From assembly GCA_013815535.1 (NCBI GenBank), contig JACDGC010000071.1, positions 1 through 10,743 of the forward strand: 10,743 bases of DNA, given 5' to 3'. Shown in pieces: positions 1 through 7,618 of this stretch. The stretch's first letter is position 1. Each line of letters begins with the position of its first letter. The notes beneath the pieces were generated by a model, which was not told the origin of the DNA, ran no database searches, and saw only the letters and a program-made list of their open reading frames with translations. The position numbers and the translations under genes are program-made. Source of the stretch: Ktedonobacterales bacterium (GTDB taxonomy: Bacteria; Chloroflexota; Ktedonobacteria; Ktedonobacterales; JACDGC01).

Positions 1-1
1 G

Positions 2-126
2 GCCAGGATACACTGTCACAGGTAATCAACCACGACACAGCTTGATCCAAGGCGCAGAGCCAAATCGCAACAGTCTTGCGGCCATGAATTATGTCGCGGT
101 TTGGCCATGATATTCTACGAGTCACA
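2..126. repeat. Left arm of perfect 125-bp inverted repeat
   Basis: Bases 2-126 are the exact reverse complement of 10619-10743; I compared them base by base and found no mismatch. Identity stops at 127 (t) against the complement of 10618 (a). Read outward from the inner edge the repeat begins TGTGACTCGTAG. Inside it are two related segments, GCGGCCATGAATT and GCGGTTTGGCCATGATATT, which could be protein-binding repeats of a transposon end. No gene lies in it. It could be the end of a larger repeated element lying outside the window on both sides, or a true terminus. Confidence 0.95.
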
Positions 127-1780
127 TTGGTCTTCTTGTGATATCCTCCAAAGATGCAAGCAGAAACCCTCCTTTCCCTCCCCGATGGTCTGGTGATCAC
201 CGACTTTTATTTCGCTGAGGCTACGCTTCATCTCCTGATCGCATCGGTTGGTCCCCACGCCCTTTGCCCCCTTTGTAAAAGCGCCTCAGCAGCACAACAT
301 AGTTCCTACGAACGGACGTTTCGCGATGTCCCATGTGGCAACTATGCGGTACAGATCCATCTCACGACCCGGCGATTTTTCTGTCGTGAGGGGACATGCC
401 CGCGCCAGATCTTTACCGAACGGTTTGCCCATTTTATCCTGCCCCGCGCACGCATCAGCGAACGATTTCGCCAAGCCCTGCGTGCGTTGAGTGTCGTCTC
501 AGCGCATGAAGCGGCGGCACGCCTAGCGCGGCTCTTGCACCTGCCGACTTCGGTGACGACGGTGCGCCGCCAGTTGGCGGCACTGCCGCTCCCGGTGGAA
601 AGCCAACCCACGCATATTGGCATTGACGATTTTGCGTTTCGTCGGGGCCAGACGTATGGGACGGTGATTGTCGACTTGGATTCGCACCACATTCTTGATC
701 TGCTCCCCGATCGCACGACAGCAACCGTTGAGGCTTGGCTCCGGAGGCATCCGCAGGTGCGCGTGATCAGTCGTGATCGGGCCGGCGAATATGCCCAAGC
801 GGCCACCCGCGGGGCGCCGCAAGCCGTGCAAGTCGCTGATCGCTTCCATTTATTGGTGAATGCAGGCGATTGCCTCGAGCGATTCATTCACCGTCATCTG
901 GCCTTGCTCCAGGAGGCATCTGCTCCTTCATTGCCGAGTGCGGCCCCGGTCTCACGCGCTGAACGCCACCTGCAAGAGCAACGTGCCACGCAACGAGCGC
1001 AGCGGTATCAGACCATTCAGGAGTTGACCCAGCAAGGGCACTCGCAGCAGGATATTGCCCAGATTCTCGGTATAGCGCGTGGAACCGTTATTACCTATCA
1101 GCGTGCGGCCACTGCCCCCGCCTCCGTCTCGCGTGAGCGAGTGCGTGCCATTGACGCGTATCTGCCGTTTTTACGCGCCCAATGGGAAGCGGGACAACAG
1201 AATACGCATGTCCTGTGGGAAGCCATCTGTGCACAAGGATTTCGCTGTTCCTCCCATTATCTGCGTCGCTACCTTGCACAATGGCGTACTGAACCAGGGC
1301 AAAAGGGGCGTCCCCCCAAAGCCCCCATTGCCACCCCCACGACCCTCCCCCAACCGCAGCGTCGTCTCTCCCCACGGCGTCTGCGATGGATCGGTTGGAA
1401 GTCCCCGACCGACTGCACGGCGACCGAACAGGCACAGCTCGAAGCGTGCGTGCAGCGTTGCCCTGATTTGCTGCGTATACAACAGGCACTTCTTGCCTTC
1501 AAAGACCTGCTCGCTCAACGAGATCGTTCGCGCCTCGATCGCTGGTTAACCGAAGCAGAGCACAGTGCGCTTCCGGAGTTGATGGGTTTCGCTGGCGGGA
1601 TACGCCGAGACTATGCGGCGGTCGCCGCAGCGCTCGAATGCCCTTTCAGCCAGGGACCCGTGGAAGGCCAAGTGAATCGGATAAAAACCGTCAAGCGCCA
1701 ACTCTATGGACGAGCAGGTCTCTCCGTCTTGAAACACCACCTGCTTTGCCAAGCAGCCTGAATCGGAGAGAAATGACCAA
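127..1780 (+). mobile_element. ISL3-family insertion sequence (limits tentative)
   Basis: The transposase at 154-1761 defines the element. The limits are a guess: TTGGTC at 127-132 directly abuts the inverted repeat and is matched by GACCAA at 1775-1780, just after the stop codon. ISL3 elements usually have 15-39 bp imperfect ends that often start GG-TCTT, and the left sequence GGTCTTCTTG fits that style. Beyond the first six bases the two ends match poorly. A second candidate right end lies near 1812 (GGAGACCC). No 8-bp target duplication is visible. The AT-rich stretch from 1781 to 1913 shows no gene and no other clear signal. Confidence 0.4.
154..1761 (+). CDS. ISL3-family DDE transposase
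   Basis: A 535-residue protein expected to catalyse cut-and-join transposition of its own insertion sequence. The N-terminus has the ISL3 zinc-finger pattern: C38-x2-C41 and C77-x4-C82. A helix-turn-helix-like stretch follows (about residues 100-145). The catalytic core starts with THIGIDDFAFRRG (first acid D158 or D159), continues with VISRDRAGEY (D208) and ends with GPVEGQVNRIK (E504 by count). Between the second and third acids is an insertion with a second HTH-like segment (QQDIAQILGIARGTVITYQRA region, about 295-320) and a Pro-rich linker, as in long ISL3 members. The frame is uninterrupted, so the enzyme may be active. No clear Shine-Dalgarno sequence precedes the ATG, and the usual short leader before the start fits a low-expression IS gene. 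Confidence 0.93.
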   Translation: MQAETLLSLPDGLVITDFYFAEATLHLLIASVGPHALCPLCKSASAAQHSSYERTFRDVPCGNYAVQIHLTTRRFFCREGTCPRQIFTERFAHFILPRARISERFRQALRALSVVSAHEAAARLARLLHLPTSVTTVRRQLAALPLPVESQPTHIGIDDFAFRRGQTYGTVIVDLDSHHILDLLPDRTTATVEAWLRRHPQVRVISRDRAGEYAQAATRGAPQAVQVADRFHLLVNAGDCLERFIHRHLALLQEASAPSLPSAAPVSRAERHLQEQRATQRAQRYQTIQELTQQGHSQQDIAQILGIARGTVITYQRAATAPASVSRERVRAIDAYLPFLRAQWEAGQQNTHVLWEAICAQGFRCSSHYLRRYLAQWRTEPGQKGRPPKAPIATPTTLPQPQRRLSPRRLRWIGWKSPTDCTATEQAQLEACVQRCPDLLRIQQALLAFKDLLAQRDRSRLDRWLTEAEHSALPELMGFAGGIRRDYAAVAAALECPFSQGPVEGQVNRIKTVKRQLYGRAGLSVLKHHLLCQAA

Positions 1781-1913
1781 GCATGCTCAGTTCATCAGAA
1801 AGAGCGGAGACCCGATTTCTCTGGGTCATTATAAATTACCTCACCAATCTTCTCGTTTCCGTTATAGACGTCTCCAATTTTAGACATAACACTTCAATCT
1901 TCCTTTTAATTTC

Positions 1914-2025
1914 TTATCGCAGCTAAGGGGATATTAGGTGCGATAACTGCCCTGGTGTGTCATGAAACCACTCAACCGAAAGGTACTCGCATCATAGCAT
2001 ATTTTCCGTATTATGTGCGATACTA
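1914..2025. promoter_or_regulatory. Putative TnpI resolution site (core plus accessory motifs)
   Basis: At 1914-1946 two 13-bp inverted arms, TTATCGCAGCTAA and TTAGGTGCGATAA, flank a 7-bp spacer GGGGATA; the arms match at 12 of 13 positions. This is the geometry of a tyrosine-recombinase crossover site. Two further copies of the TGCGATA motif follow: an inverted degenerate one at 1982-1996 (GGTACTCGCATCATA) and a direct one at 2009-2025 (TATGTGCGATACTA), the latter overlapping the first codons of the recombinase gene. In Tn4430 the internal resolution site upstream of tnpI also has an inverted core and extra TnpI-binding motifs beside the gene. Occupancy here could also repress the tnpI-tnpA operon. 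Confidence 0.65.
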
Positions 2026-2903
2026 ATGATATGGTTGCTTCCACGATTGCTTCGGCGCTCGACCGATTTCTTGGCCGCCCACAATTTAGCCTCCGTACCC
2101 GCGAAAGCTACGATCAAGATTTAGCGCTGATTCGCAGACGTATTGGCGACCAACCCGTTGCTGCGCTGACGCCAGAGATCGCCGCGGACTACCTGGCTGC
2201 TCAGGCGCACCTCGCTCCCAGTACCTATAACCGGCGATTCGCCGCGTTGCGCAGCTTCATTGGATGGTGCATGAAACAAGGGTGGCTTGTGTCGAATCCT
2301 CTGGCCCAGCAGGAACGTCTGCCAGAGCGGCGTCTTCCTCCGCGAGCGCTCAATCCCGCTGATGTCCATGCCACGCTCCATAGCATTCGGGATCGGCGAG
2401 ATCGCGCGTTGTTCTGGCTCATCTATGAAGGAGGGCTGCGGTGTCGTGAAGCGCTAGCGATCGACATCGAGGACATCAACTGGACGGAACGTGGCATCGT
2501 CATCCGAGGCAAAGGGCAATACCGACGCGAAGTGTTCTTCTCCAAACAGATTTCCCGCTATCTTGATGCCTATTTGGGCGAGCGTGGTAATCCTACCACG
2601 GGACCGCTCTTTGTCACCCATCGCCGGGCTAAAAACCCACGGCGAACTGATGTCACTCCGGATGGATTTGCGCGCCTTTCGTATCGCCAGGCGGACACGC
2701 TGTGGAAACACTATACGCCTGATTGGGATGTGCATCAACTGCGCCATACCGCGATTACTGCCCGTGCGGCGCGCGGCTATACCGAAGTCGAACTCAAACA
2801 ATTTAGTGGCCATCAATCTTTGCGTAGCCTCGAAATTTATATCGCGGAGAATCGTGAAGCGGCCAAACGTAAAGCACGGGAGTGGGAACGCAACCAGGAG
2901 TGA
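2013..2903 (+). CDS. tnpI: Tyrosine recombinase, TnpI-type cointegrate resolvase
   Basis: A 296-residue tyrosine recombinase expected to resolve transposition cointegrates by recombination at the site just upstream. The N-terminal SAM-like DNA-binding domain covers about residues 10-105 (LRTRESYDQDL and STYNRRFAALRSFIGWC). The catalytic domain has all expected residues: R143 in GGLRCREAL, K167 in the GKGQYRR hairpin, H241 and R244 in HQLRH, H267 in SGHQS and the nucleophile Y276 in SLEIYI. Its size and its place before tnpA match TnpI of Tn4430. The ATG at 2013 lies inside a predicted TnpI-binding motif and has no Shine-Dalgarno sequence; the ATG at 2031 (MVASTIAS) is a reasonable alternative. 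tnpA starts 24 bp downstream, so the two are probably one operon. It could also be called XerC/D-like, but context favours TnpI. Confidence 0.9.
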   Translation: MCDTNDMVASTIASALDRFLGRPQFSLRTRESYDQDLALIRRRIGDQPVAALTPEIAADYLAAQAHLAPSTYNRRFAALRSFIGWCMKQGWLVSNPLAQQERLPERRLPPRALNPADVHATLHSIRDRRDRALFWLIYEGGLRCREALAIDIEDINWTERGIVIRGKGQYRREVFFSKQISRYLDAYLGERGNPTTGPLFVTHRRAKNPRRTDVTPDGFARLSYRQADTLWKHYTPDWDVHQLRHTAITARAARGYTEVELKQFSGHQSLRSLEIYIAENREAAKRKAREWERNQE

Positions 2904-2927
2904 AGTGAGGATGAGGGGAAGAAGGGG

Positions 2928-5894
2928 ATGAAACGTCAGTGGACGCCGGAAGAACTCGTGGAGCATTGGACCCTGAATACGAAGGAACTCACCCAAGTAG
3001 GCAATAAAACCGGGGCCACCCGCTTGGGATTCACCGTGCTCGTGAAATACTTTCAACTCGAAGGACGTTTCCCTCGGGGTAGGCAGGACATTCCGTTGCT
3101 CGTCGTGTCGTTCCTTGCCAGCCAGGTCCGCGTCGACGTAGCGTCATGGAACGAGTATCGCTTGGACAGCCGGACTGCGAAATATCATCGAACTGAGATT
3201 CGCACCTGGCTCGGATTTCATGAAGCCACGGTGCAAGATGGGGAAGATCTCACCGCTTGGCTTCTGAACACTGAAGTGCCGACCGAACAACGGCCGGATC
3301 ATCTGAAAGACCTGCTATTACGCCATTGTAAAACTGAAAAGATTGAGCCACCGTCCGATGGTCGCATCCAACGCTTTATCGATTCTGCGCTGCGCCAATA
3401 CGAAACGACGTTCTATCGACGGACCTCGGCCCGGCTCTCCCCGGTACATCGTGCCGTCATGGATACATTATTATCCGAACCGGAACCCGCACCATCAACA
3501 GCCCCTGATGCTCCCAACGCCGCGTGGGTGCCGCGGACTCTCCAGGATTTGCGGACGGATCCCGGACGAGTCGGATTAGAAACCTTTCTGCGGGAAGTGG
3601 CAAAACTGCGCTGCATTCGCGCGCTGGGCCTGCCGGCGGATCTGTTTGCCGAGGTGGCACCGGCAGTGTTGCATCGCTACCGCCAACGCGCCGAAGGGGA
3701 AAAACCGAGTGCACTGCTGGCGCATACCGAGGAGGTACGGGCCACCTTATTGGCTGCCCTCCTGATGGAGCGCGAACAAGAAATCGTCGATAATCTGGTG
3801 GATCTACTCGTACTTTTGATGCATCGGATTGTGGCCCGTGCTGAAGACAAAGTGGAGACGGCCTATGTCACGGAGCTCAAGCGCGTTGCCAACAAAGGAA
3901 CGCTCCTCTTTCGTCTGGCTGATGCAGCCCTCACCCACCCCGACGGAACGGTACGAGATGTGATCTTTCCGGTCGTGAGTGAAACGACCCTCAAGGATCT
4001 GGTCACGGAGTACAAAGCGAATGCCCCTGCCTACCGGCAGCAGGTCCACTCGGTGATGCGCTCTTCTTATCGCAATCATTATCGCCAGATGCTGCCCCAG
4101 ATCCTGGAAATGCTGGAATTTCGCTCCAACAATGATCAGCATCGGCCGATGATCCAGGCATTGGGACTCCTCACCAAGTACGCGGAGAGTTCGGTCGTCC
4201 TCTATCCACCCGAAGAAACGGTCCCCATCGAGGGTGTCGTCCCCGCCAAATGGCGCGATATTGTCGTTGAGACCAACGAGGAAGGGCAGGAACGCGTCAA
4301 TCGGGTCAGTTTCGAATTGAGCGTCCTGCAATCGTTACGGGATCGGGTGCGTACCAAAGAAATCTGGGTCGTTGGGGCCAAGAAATTTCGCAACCCTGAA
4401 CAGGACTTGCCGCAGGATTTCGAGGGCAAGCGGACCCACTACTATGAAGCAATACAACAGCCGCTCGATGGGCAAGCCTTTGTTGATGCGATCCAAACGC
4501 GTCTCGAAACGGCCCTGTCTGCGCTCGACGCATCCATGCCGAAAAACACGACCGTCAAGATTCTCAAAAAGCACAATGGTTGGATTCGCGTGTCGCCCCT
4601 GACGCCACAAGCGCCACCCCGCAATCTGGTGCGGTTCAAAGCGGACATGGGCGCGCAGTGGATGATGACGGACCTGCTCGATGTGTTCAAAGAAACCGAT
4701 CTACAGGTCCGATTTACCGATCTCTTTACAAATCTGGCGAGTCGGGAATCGCTGCCGCGCAACGTCTTGCAAAAGCGACTGTTGCTCTGCTTGTTTGGAT
4801 TGGGGACGAATATTGGCCTCAAACGCCTGGTCGATGCAGATGTGGAGACGACCTATGACGATCTGCGCTATGTGCGCCGCCAATACATTACCAAGGAACA
4901 ATTGCGTGCGGCCATTGCCCATCTCGTGAACGCGATCTTTCGCATCCGCCACGAGTCGGTGTGGGGAGAAGGGACGACGGCCTGTGCGTCGGACTCAAAA
5001 AAATTTGGCGCCTGGGACCAAAATTTGATGACCGAATGGCATGTGCGCTATCGGGGCAAGGGCATCATGATTTATTGGCACGTCGAAAAGAAATCGACCT
5101 GTATTTACTCGCAGGTGAAGAACTGTTCCTCCTCGGAGGTGGCGGCGATGATGGAAGGGGTCCTGCGTCATTGCACGGACATGCAAATAACCAAGCAGTA
5201 TGTCGACTCTCACGGTCAAAGCGAAGTTGCTTTTGCGTTTTGTCATGTCCTGGGGTTCGAGCTCTTGCCGCGACTCAAACCCATCCACTCGCAGAAATTG
5301 TATCGGCCGACGGCTGGCAAGCCGGATCAGTATCCCAATCTGGAGCCGGTGATGACCCGTGCGATCAATTGGGATCTGATCCGGCAACAATACGATCAAA
5401 TCATCAAATATGCCACGGCGTTACGACTGGGAACCGCCGATGCGGAGACGATCCTGCGCCGGTTTACGAAAAGTAATTTGCAGCACCCCACCTATCAAGC
5501 GCTGCTCGAATTAGGGAAGGCCATGAAGACCATTTTTCTGTGTCAGTATTTGCAGTCCGAGGCCCTCAGACAGGAGATTCACGAAGGCTTGAATGTCGTC
5601 GAGAATTGGAATTCAGCCAATTCCTTTATTTTCCACGGCAAAAGTGGGGAGATGGCGACCAATCAGTTGGATGACCAGGAAGCAGCAGCGTTGTCCTTGC
5701 ATCTCGTCCAAATCTCCCTGGTCTACATTAATACCTTGATGATTCAAGCGTTGCTACAAGATGTCCGCTGGCAGGGCAAATTCGGCACCGAGGATCTGCG
5801 TGCGCTGACGCCCTTGATGTATCACCATATCAATCCCTATGGCCGATTCTCCCTGGATATGTCGACGCGCCTTTCCCTTCAGATTGCCGGCTAA
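2928..5894 (+). CDS. tnpA: Tn3-family transposase TnpA
   Basis: A 988-residue transposase for replicative transposition of Tn3-type elements. The N-terminal half looks like the DUF4158 DNA-binding region that recognises the terminal repeats (TPEELVEHWTL, then TRLGFTVLVKYFQLEGRFP). The C-terminal half is the Tn3 DDE domain, with catalytic residues read from codon positions: D689 in ASDSKKF, D760 in YVDSHGQSE and E892 in VVENWNSAN. Other family blocks are visible (HGKSGEMATN; LTPLMYHHINPYGRF near the C-terminus). Length and residue positions are close to Tn3 and Tn4430 TnpA, and the frame is intact. A purine-rich run GGGGAAGAAGGGG directly precedes the ATG. The stop codon lies only 4 bp from the stop of the convergent PHAX-domain gene, leaving no room for a terminal repeat between them. 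Confidence 0.95.
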   Translation: MKRQWTPEELVEHWTLNTKELTQVGNKTGATRLGFTVLVKYFQLEGRFPRGRQDIPLLVVSFLASQVRVDVASWNEYRLDSRTAKYHRTEIRTWLGFHEATVQDGEDLTAWLLNTEVPTEQRPDHLKDLLLRHCKTEKIEPPSDGRIQRFIDSALRQYETTFYRRTSARLSPVHRAVMDTLLSEPEPAPSTAPDAPNAAWVPRTLQDLRTDPGRVGLETFLREVAKLRCIRALGLPADLFAEVAPAVLHRYRQRAEGEKPSALLAHTEEVRATLLAALLMEREQEIVDNLVDLLVLLMHRIVARAEDKVETAYVTELKRVANKGTLLFRLADAALTHPDGTVRDVIFPVVSETTLKDLVTEYKANAPAYRQQVHSVMRSSYRNHYRQMLPQILEMLEFRSNNDQHRPMIQALGLLTKYAESSVVLYPPEETVPIEGVVPAKWRDIVVETNEEGQERVNRVSFELSVLQSLRDRVRTKEIWVVGAKKFRNPEQDLPQDFEGKRTHYYEAIQQPLDGQAFVDAIQTRLETALSALDASMPKNTTVKILKKHNGWIRVSPLTPQAPPRNLVRFKADMGAQWMMTDLLDVFKETDLQVRFTDLFTNLASRESLPRNVLQKRLLLCLFGLGTNIGLKRLVDADVETTYDDLRYVRRQYITKEQLRAAIAHLVNAIFRIRHESVWGEGTTACASDSKKFGAWDQNLMTEWHVRYRGKGIMIYWHVEKKSTCIYSQVKNCSSSEVAAMMEGVLRHCTDMQITKQYVDSHGQSEVAFAFCHVLGFELLPRLKPIHSQKLYRPTAGKPDQYPNLEPVMTRAINWDLIRQQYDQIIKYATALRLGTADAETILRRFTKSNLQHPTYQALLELGKAMKTIFLCQYLQSEALRQEIHEGLNVVENWNSANSFIFHGKSGEMATNQLDDQEAAALSLHLVQISLVYINTLMIQALLQDVRWQGKFGTEDLRALTPLMYHHINPYGRFSLDMSTRLSLQIAG

Positions 5895-5898
5895 TTGG

Positions 5899-6405
5899 TT
5901 ACTTTGCACTCCATGACAGCTTCCGTCCCTCTACCCCAACCAGGGTGACTTTCATGGTGGTGCTTCCTCCGTTTTGCTGGATAGCGGCGTCGATGAGCGC
6001 CTGGCGTTCGGTCCAGACGAAGGGGACTGAGGGAACGCTGGCCATTGGAGCAGGCTGGGCTGGCGCATTGGATGCGGGTTTCTTCTTGGTCGCTGGTGGT
6101 CGTGCGAAGATCCAGTCATAGGCGGGATCCCCGGTGAGGCGTTCGCGCGCCAAATGAAAGTAGAGGCCCCCGAAGGTACGCCGTCGGCTGCCATTGCCGA
6201 TGAGTTGGCCGCCTGCGGCTTCGATGGCCTGGGCTTCTTGCAACAGTGCGAGTGCGCCCTCCTCGCCCATAGTGCGCATGATTTGCCAAAGACGATAGCG
6301 CGCGCCCGATTCCTGCTCGCCGAGGTGCTCGGCTAAGGTAGCCGCAGCGGCGCGCATCTGGTGGTACGCTTCTGGTTCGAGTGGTGGGTGCGGGGATTTT
6401 GGCAT
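5899..6405 (-). CDS. PHAX-type RNA-binding domain protein
   Basis: A 168-residue protein with the signature of the PHAX RNA-binding domain, best known from the eukaryotic phosphorylated adapter for RNA export, which binds snRNA, and also found in scattered bacterial proteins. The match is residues about 20-100: helices LAEHLGEQESGARYRLWQIM and EEGALALLQEAQAIEAAGG, then the hallmark GSRRRTFGGLYFHLAR (72-87). A low-complexity Lys/Pro/Ala linker follows (about 100-125), then a short strand-like tail (MKVTLVGVEG). That tail may be cut short, since the gene stops 4 bp from the convergent tnpA. I chose the ATG at 6405 because GAGGAG sits 5 nt upstream on the minus strand; an upstream in-frame ATG at 6429 lacks this. 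It is transcribed divergently from the HTH gene across the repeat array. RNA binding is inferred from the domain; its RNA partner is unknown. Confidence 0.75.
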   Translation of the reverse strand: MPKSPHPPLEPEAYHQMRAAAATLAEHLGEQESGARYRLWQIMRTMGEEGALALLQEAQAIEAAGGQLIGNGSRRRTFGGLYFHLARERLTGDPAYDWIFARPPATKKKPASNAPAQPAPMASVPSVPFVWTERQALIDAAIQQNGGSTTMKVTLVGVEGRKLSWSAK

Positions 6406-6515
6406 ACAACCTCCTCTATACGGCGTCATGATGAGTTTGGCACATTGGGCGGCACCGCGACAAAAGAGCTATGCCGCTTGGCAAGGAGCCACTGCCTGTG
6501 TATGCTAGAAAGTGA

Positions 6516-6704
6516 ACTACGGTACTTGCCGTAAGAAATGAGCAGCAGATACCGTGATTGCGCTCAGTATTGCCGTAGCTGCTGAACAATACTACCGTAG
6601 TTGCGGAATTTACCGTAAAAAATCCCACGGCACGTGCAATAAAGCACAAGTACTGGAAAATAAAATACCGTAACTGCTCAAAAAACTACGGCAGCTACGG
6701 TAGT
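6516..6704. repeat. Iteron-like array of TACCGTA repeats in a divergent promoter region
   Basis: Ten copies of TACCGTA (one mismatch allowed, both strands) lie in under 190 bp: minus strand at 6518, 6626, 6687 and 6696; plus strand at 6527, 6550, 6571, 6593, 6611 and 6666. Five extend to a 12-bp consensus TACCGTARYTGC (6550, 6571 with one mismatch, 6593, 6666 and, inverted, 6691-6702). The plus-strand sites at 6527, 6550, 6571 and 6593 are 21-23 bp apart, about two helical turns, placing them on one face of the DNA. AT-rich tracts lie between sites 6632 and 6690. The array fills most of the gap between two divergent genes, so it suits an operator cluster or an iteron-type origin. No Rep gene is present nearby. 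Confidence 0.85.
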
Positions 6705-6722
6705 AAAGCAGGGGTGATGGCG

Positions 6723-7439
6723 ATGACCGATGGCGATGACGAATGGTTGACCCCGCGCGAGGCCGCGTTGCGCTGCCAGGTGCCCGAGCGAACCGTGGTA
6801 TTTTGGATCAATACGGGGCGATTGGTTTCTGAGGTGCGTCCGCGCGGTGCCCGACGGCGGCACTATGTTCGACAACAGGATCTGCAAGGACTCATCGATC
6901 AGCAATCCATTGGGCCCGCCCGGCGGCGCACGACTGAGCTGGAGCGCCAGGTCGCGGAACTGAGCAGTATTGTACGTGACATGCAGCGCCAACTACGCCA
7001 GCAAGGGACGGCTGTGCAGGAAGTGCCGCCGCCGTCCATCTATCTACCGCCGCCAGCTCCGGTAGCCCAGCGGCCTCTCTACCCATCCCCGGCACGGCCT
7101 GCCTTCCCCGCTACGGGCAGTGCGGGTATCCGTGCCAATCGGAATGGCCTGATCCGAGTGATGGCGTTCGCCAAGTTGCATAACGTGTCGCCGGGAACCC
7201 TCAAATCGCAGATCGACCGTGAAAATCTGGATCATATGGCCATGCCCACGAATGCCCGTGATGGCCGCCGGGAGCGCTGGCTGACACCGCAGCAGCAGGA
7301 TGGCATCATCGCCTTTTGGTTGAGCAACTCGACGCAATACGATCCCTGTCCGCAATGTCCGAGACACGGCCCGTCAGCCCATGACGATCTGGCGGAGTTG
7401 GACCGCGAATTGGACGCCCTGAGCGAGGAAGAAGGATAG
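6723..7439 (+). CDS. HTH DNA-binding protein with coiled coil and second C-terminal DNA-binding-like region
   Basis: A 238-residue protein. Residues about 8-60 form an excisionase/MerR-like helix-turn-helix with wing (LTPREAALRCQVPERTVVFWINTGRL, then RRRHYVRQQDL). A coiled coil follows (about 68-98, TTELERQVAELSSIVRDMQR), giving a probable dimer, then a proline-rich linker (about 100-130). Residues about 135-200 look like a second HTH (IRVMAFAKLHNVSPGTLKSQI), and the tail has CPQCPRHG and an acidic end. I chose the ATG at 6723 because AGGGG lies 8 nt upstream; GTG at 6714 or ATG at 6717 are possible. It starts about 20 bp after the last TACCGTA repeat, so autoregulation through the array is likely (inference). 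It leads the operon that ends with the Bro-N/DinD-like gene. I do not recognise the full-length family. Confidence 0.75.
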   Translation: MTDGDDEWLTPREAALRCQVPERTVVFWINTGRLVSEVRPRGARRRHYVRQQDLQGLIDQQSIGPARRRTTELERQVAELSSIVRDMQRQLRQQGTAVQEVPPPSIYLPPPAPVAQRPLYPSPARPAFPATGSAGIRANRNGLIRVMAFAKLHNVSPGTLKSQIDRENLDHMAMPTNARDGRRERWLTPQQQDGIIAFWLSNSTQYDPCPQCPRHGPSAHDDLAELDRELDALSEEEG

Positions 7440-7472
7440 CGTCGCAGGAGAGAAAGCGCACACATCCGTGAT

Positions 7473-7592
7473 ATGTTCGATACGTTTCCCGGCGGGGATA
7501 TGTCGGCCTATCTTGCCCAGTGCCGGGCGGAGAATGCGGCGGAAGTGCACGCGGTTATTGCACTGCTGGCGGAGGATGCAGGTCATGAGTGA
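7473..7592 (+). CDS. Possible small acidic peptide, 39 residues
   Basis: A short reading frame between the HTH gene and the Bro-N/DinD-like gene, starting MFDTFPGGDMSAYLAQC and ending with an acidic helix-like stretch (AVIALLAEDAGHE). The composition looks protein-like and its codon use resembles the flanking genes. A CAGGAGAG sequence at 7445-7452 is a poor ribosome site because it lies about 20 nt away. Its stop overlaps a GTG (7589) in the next frame, which would suit translational coupling to the following gene. No recognisable domain. It could equally be untranslated spacer. Confidence 0.35.
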   Translation: MFDTFPGGDMSAYLAQCRAENAAEVHAVIALLAEDAGHE

Positions 7593-7618
7593 AGAAGCCA
7601 AACGACGGAGACCTACAC

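Larger units (their letters stand above)
1914..5894 (+). mobile_element. Tn3-family transposon core, Tn4430/TnpI type (minimum extent)
   Basis: This span holds the resolution site, the tyrosine recombinase TnpI and the large Tn3-type transposase TnpA in the order and sizes typical of Tn4430-like transposons (TnpI near 285 residues, TnpA near 987). Tn3-family ends are normally about 38-bp inverted repeats starting GGGG. I looked between 1762 and 1913 and between 5895 and 9998 and found no convincing inverted pair, so the outer limits and whether 5899-9797 is passenger DNA remain open. Tn3 elements have their cargo beside tnpA, which fits the layout. Confidence 0.8.

Noticed and set aside
1079..1549. 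Long alternative frame inside the ISL3 transposase
   Set aside because: It overlaps a well supported transposase; composition is that of an out-of-frame shadow. The same applies to the many minus-strand frames inside tnpI, tnpA and the cargo genes.
6516..6704. CRISPR array
   Set aside because: Repeats are only 7-12 bp, occur in both orientations and have no uniform 30-40 bp spacers; no Cas genes are present.
7493..7501. GGGGATAT as a further TnpI-type site
   Set aside because: Only eight bases match and no inverted arms flank it; chance is sufficient.
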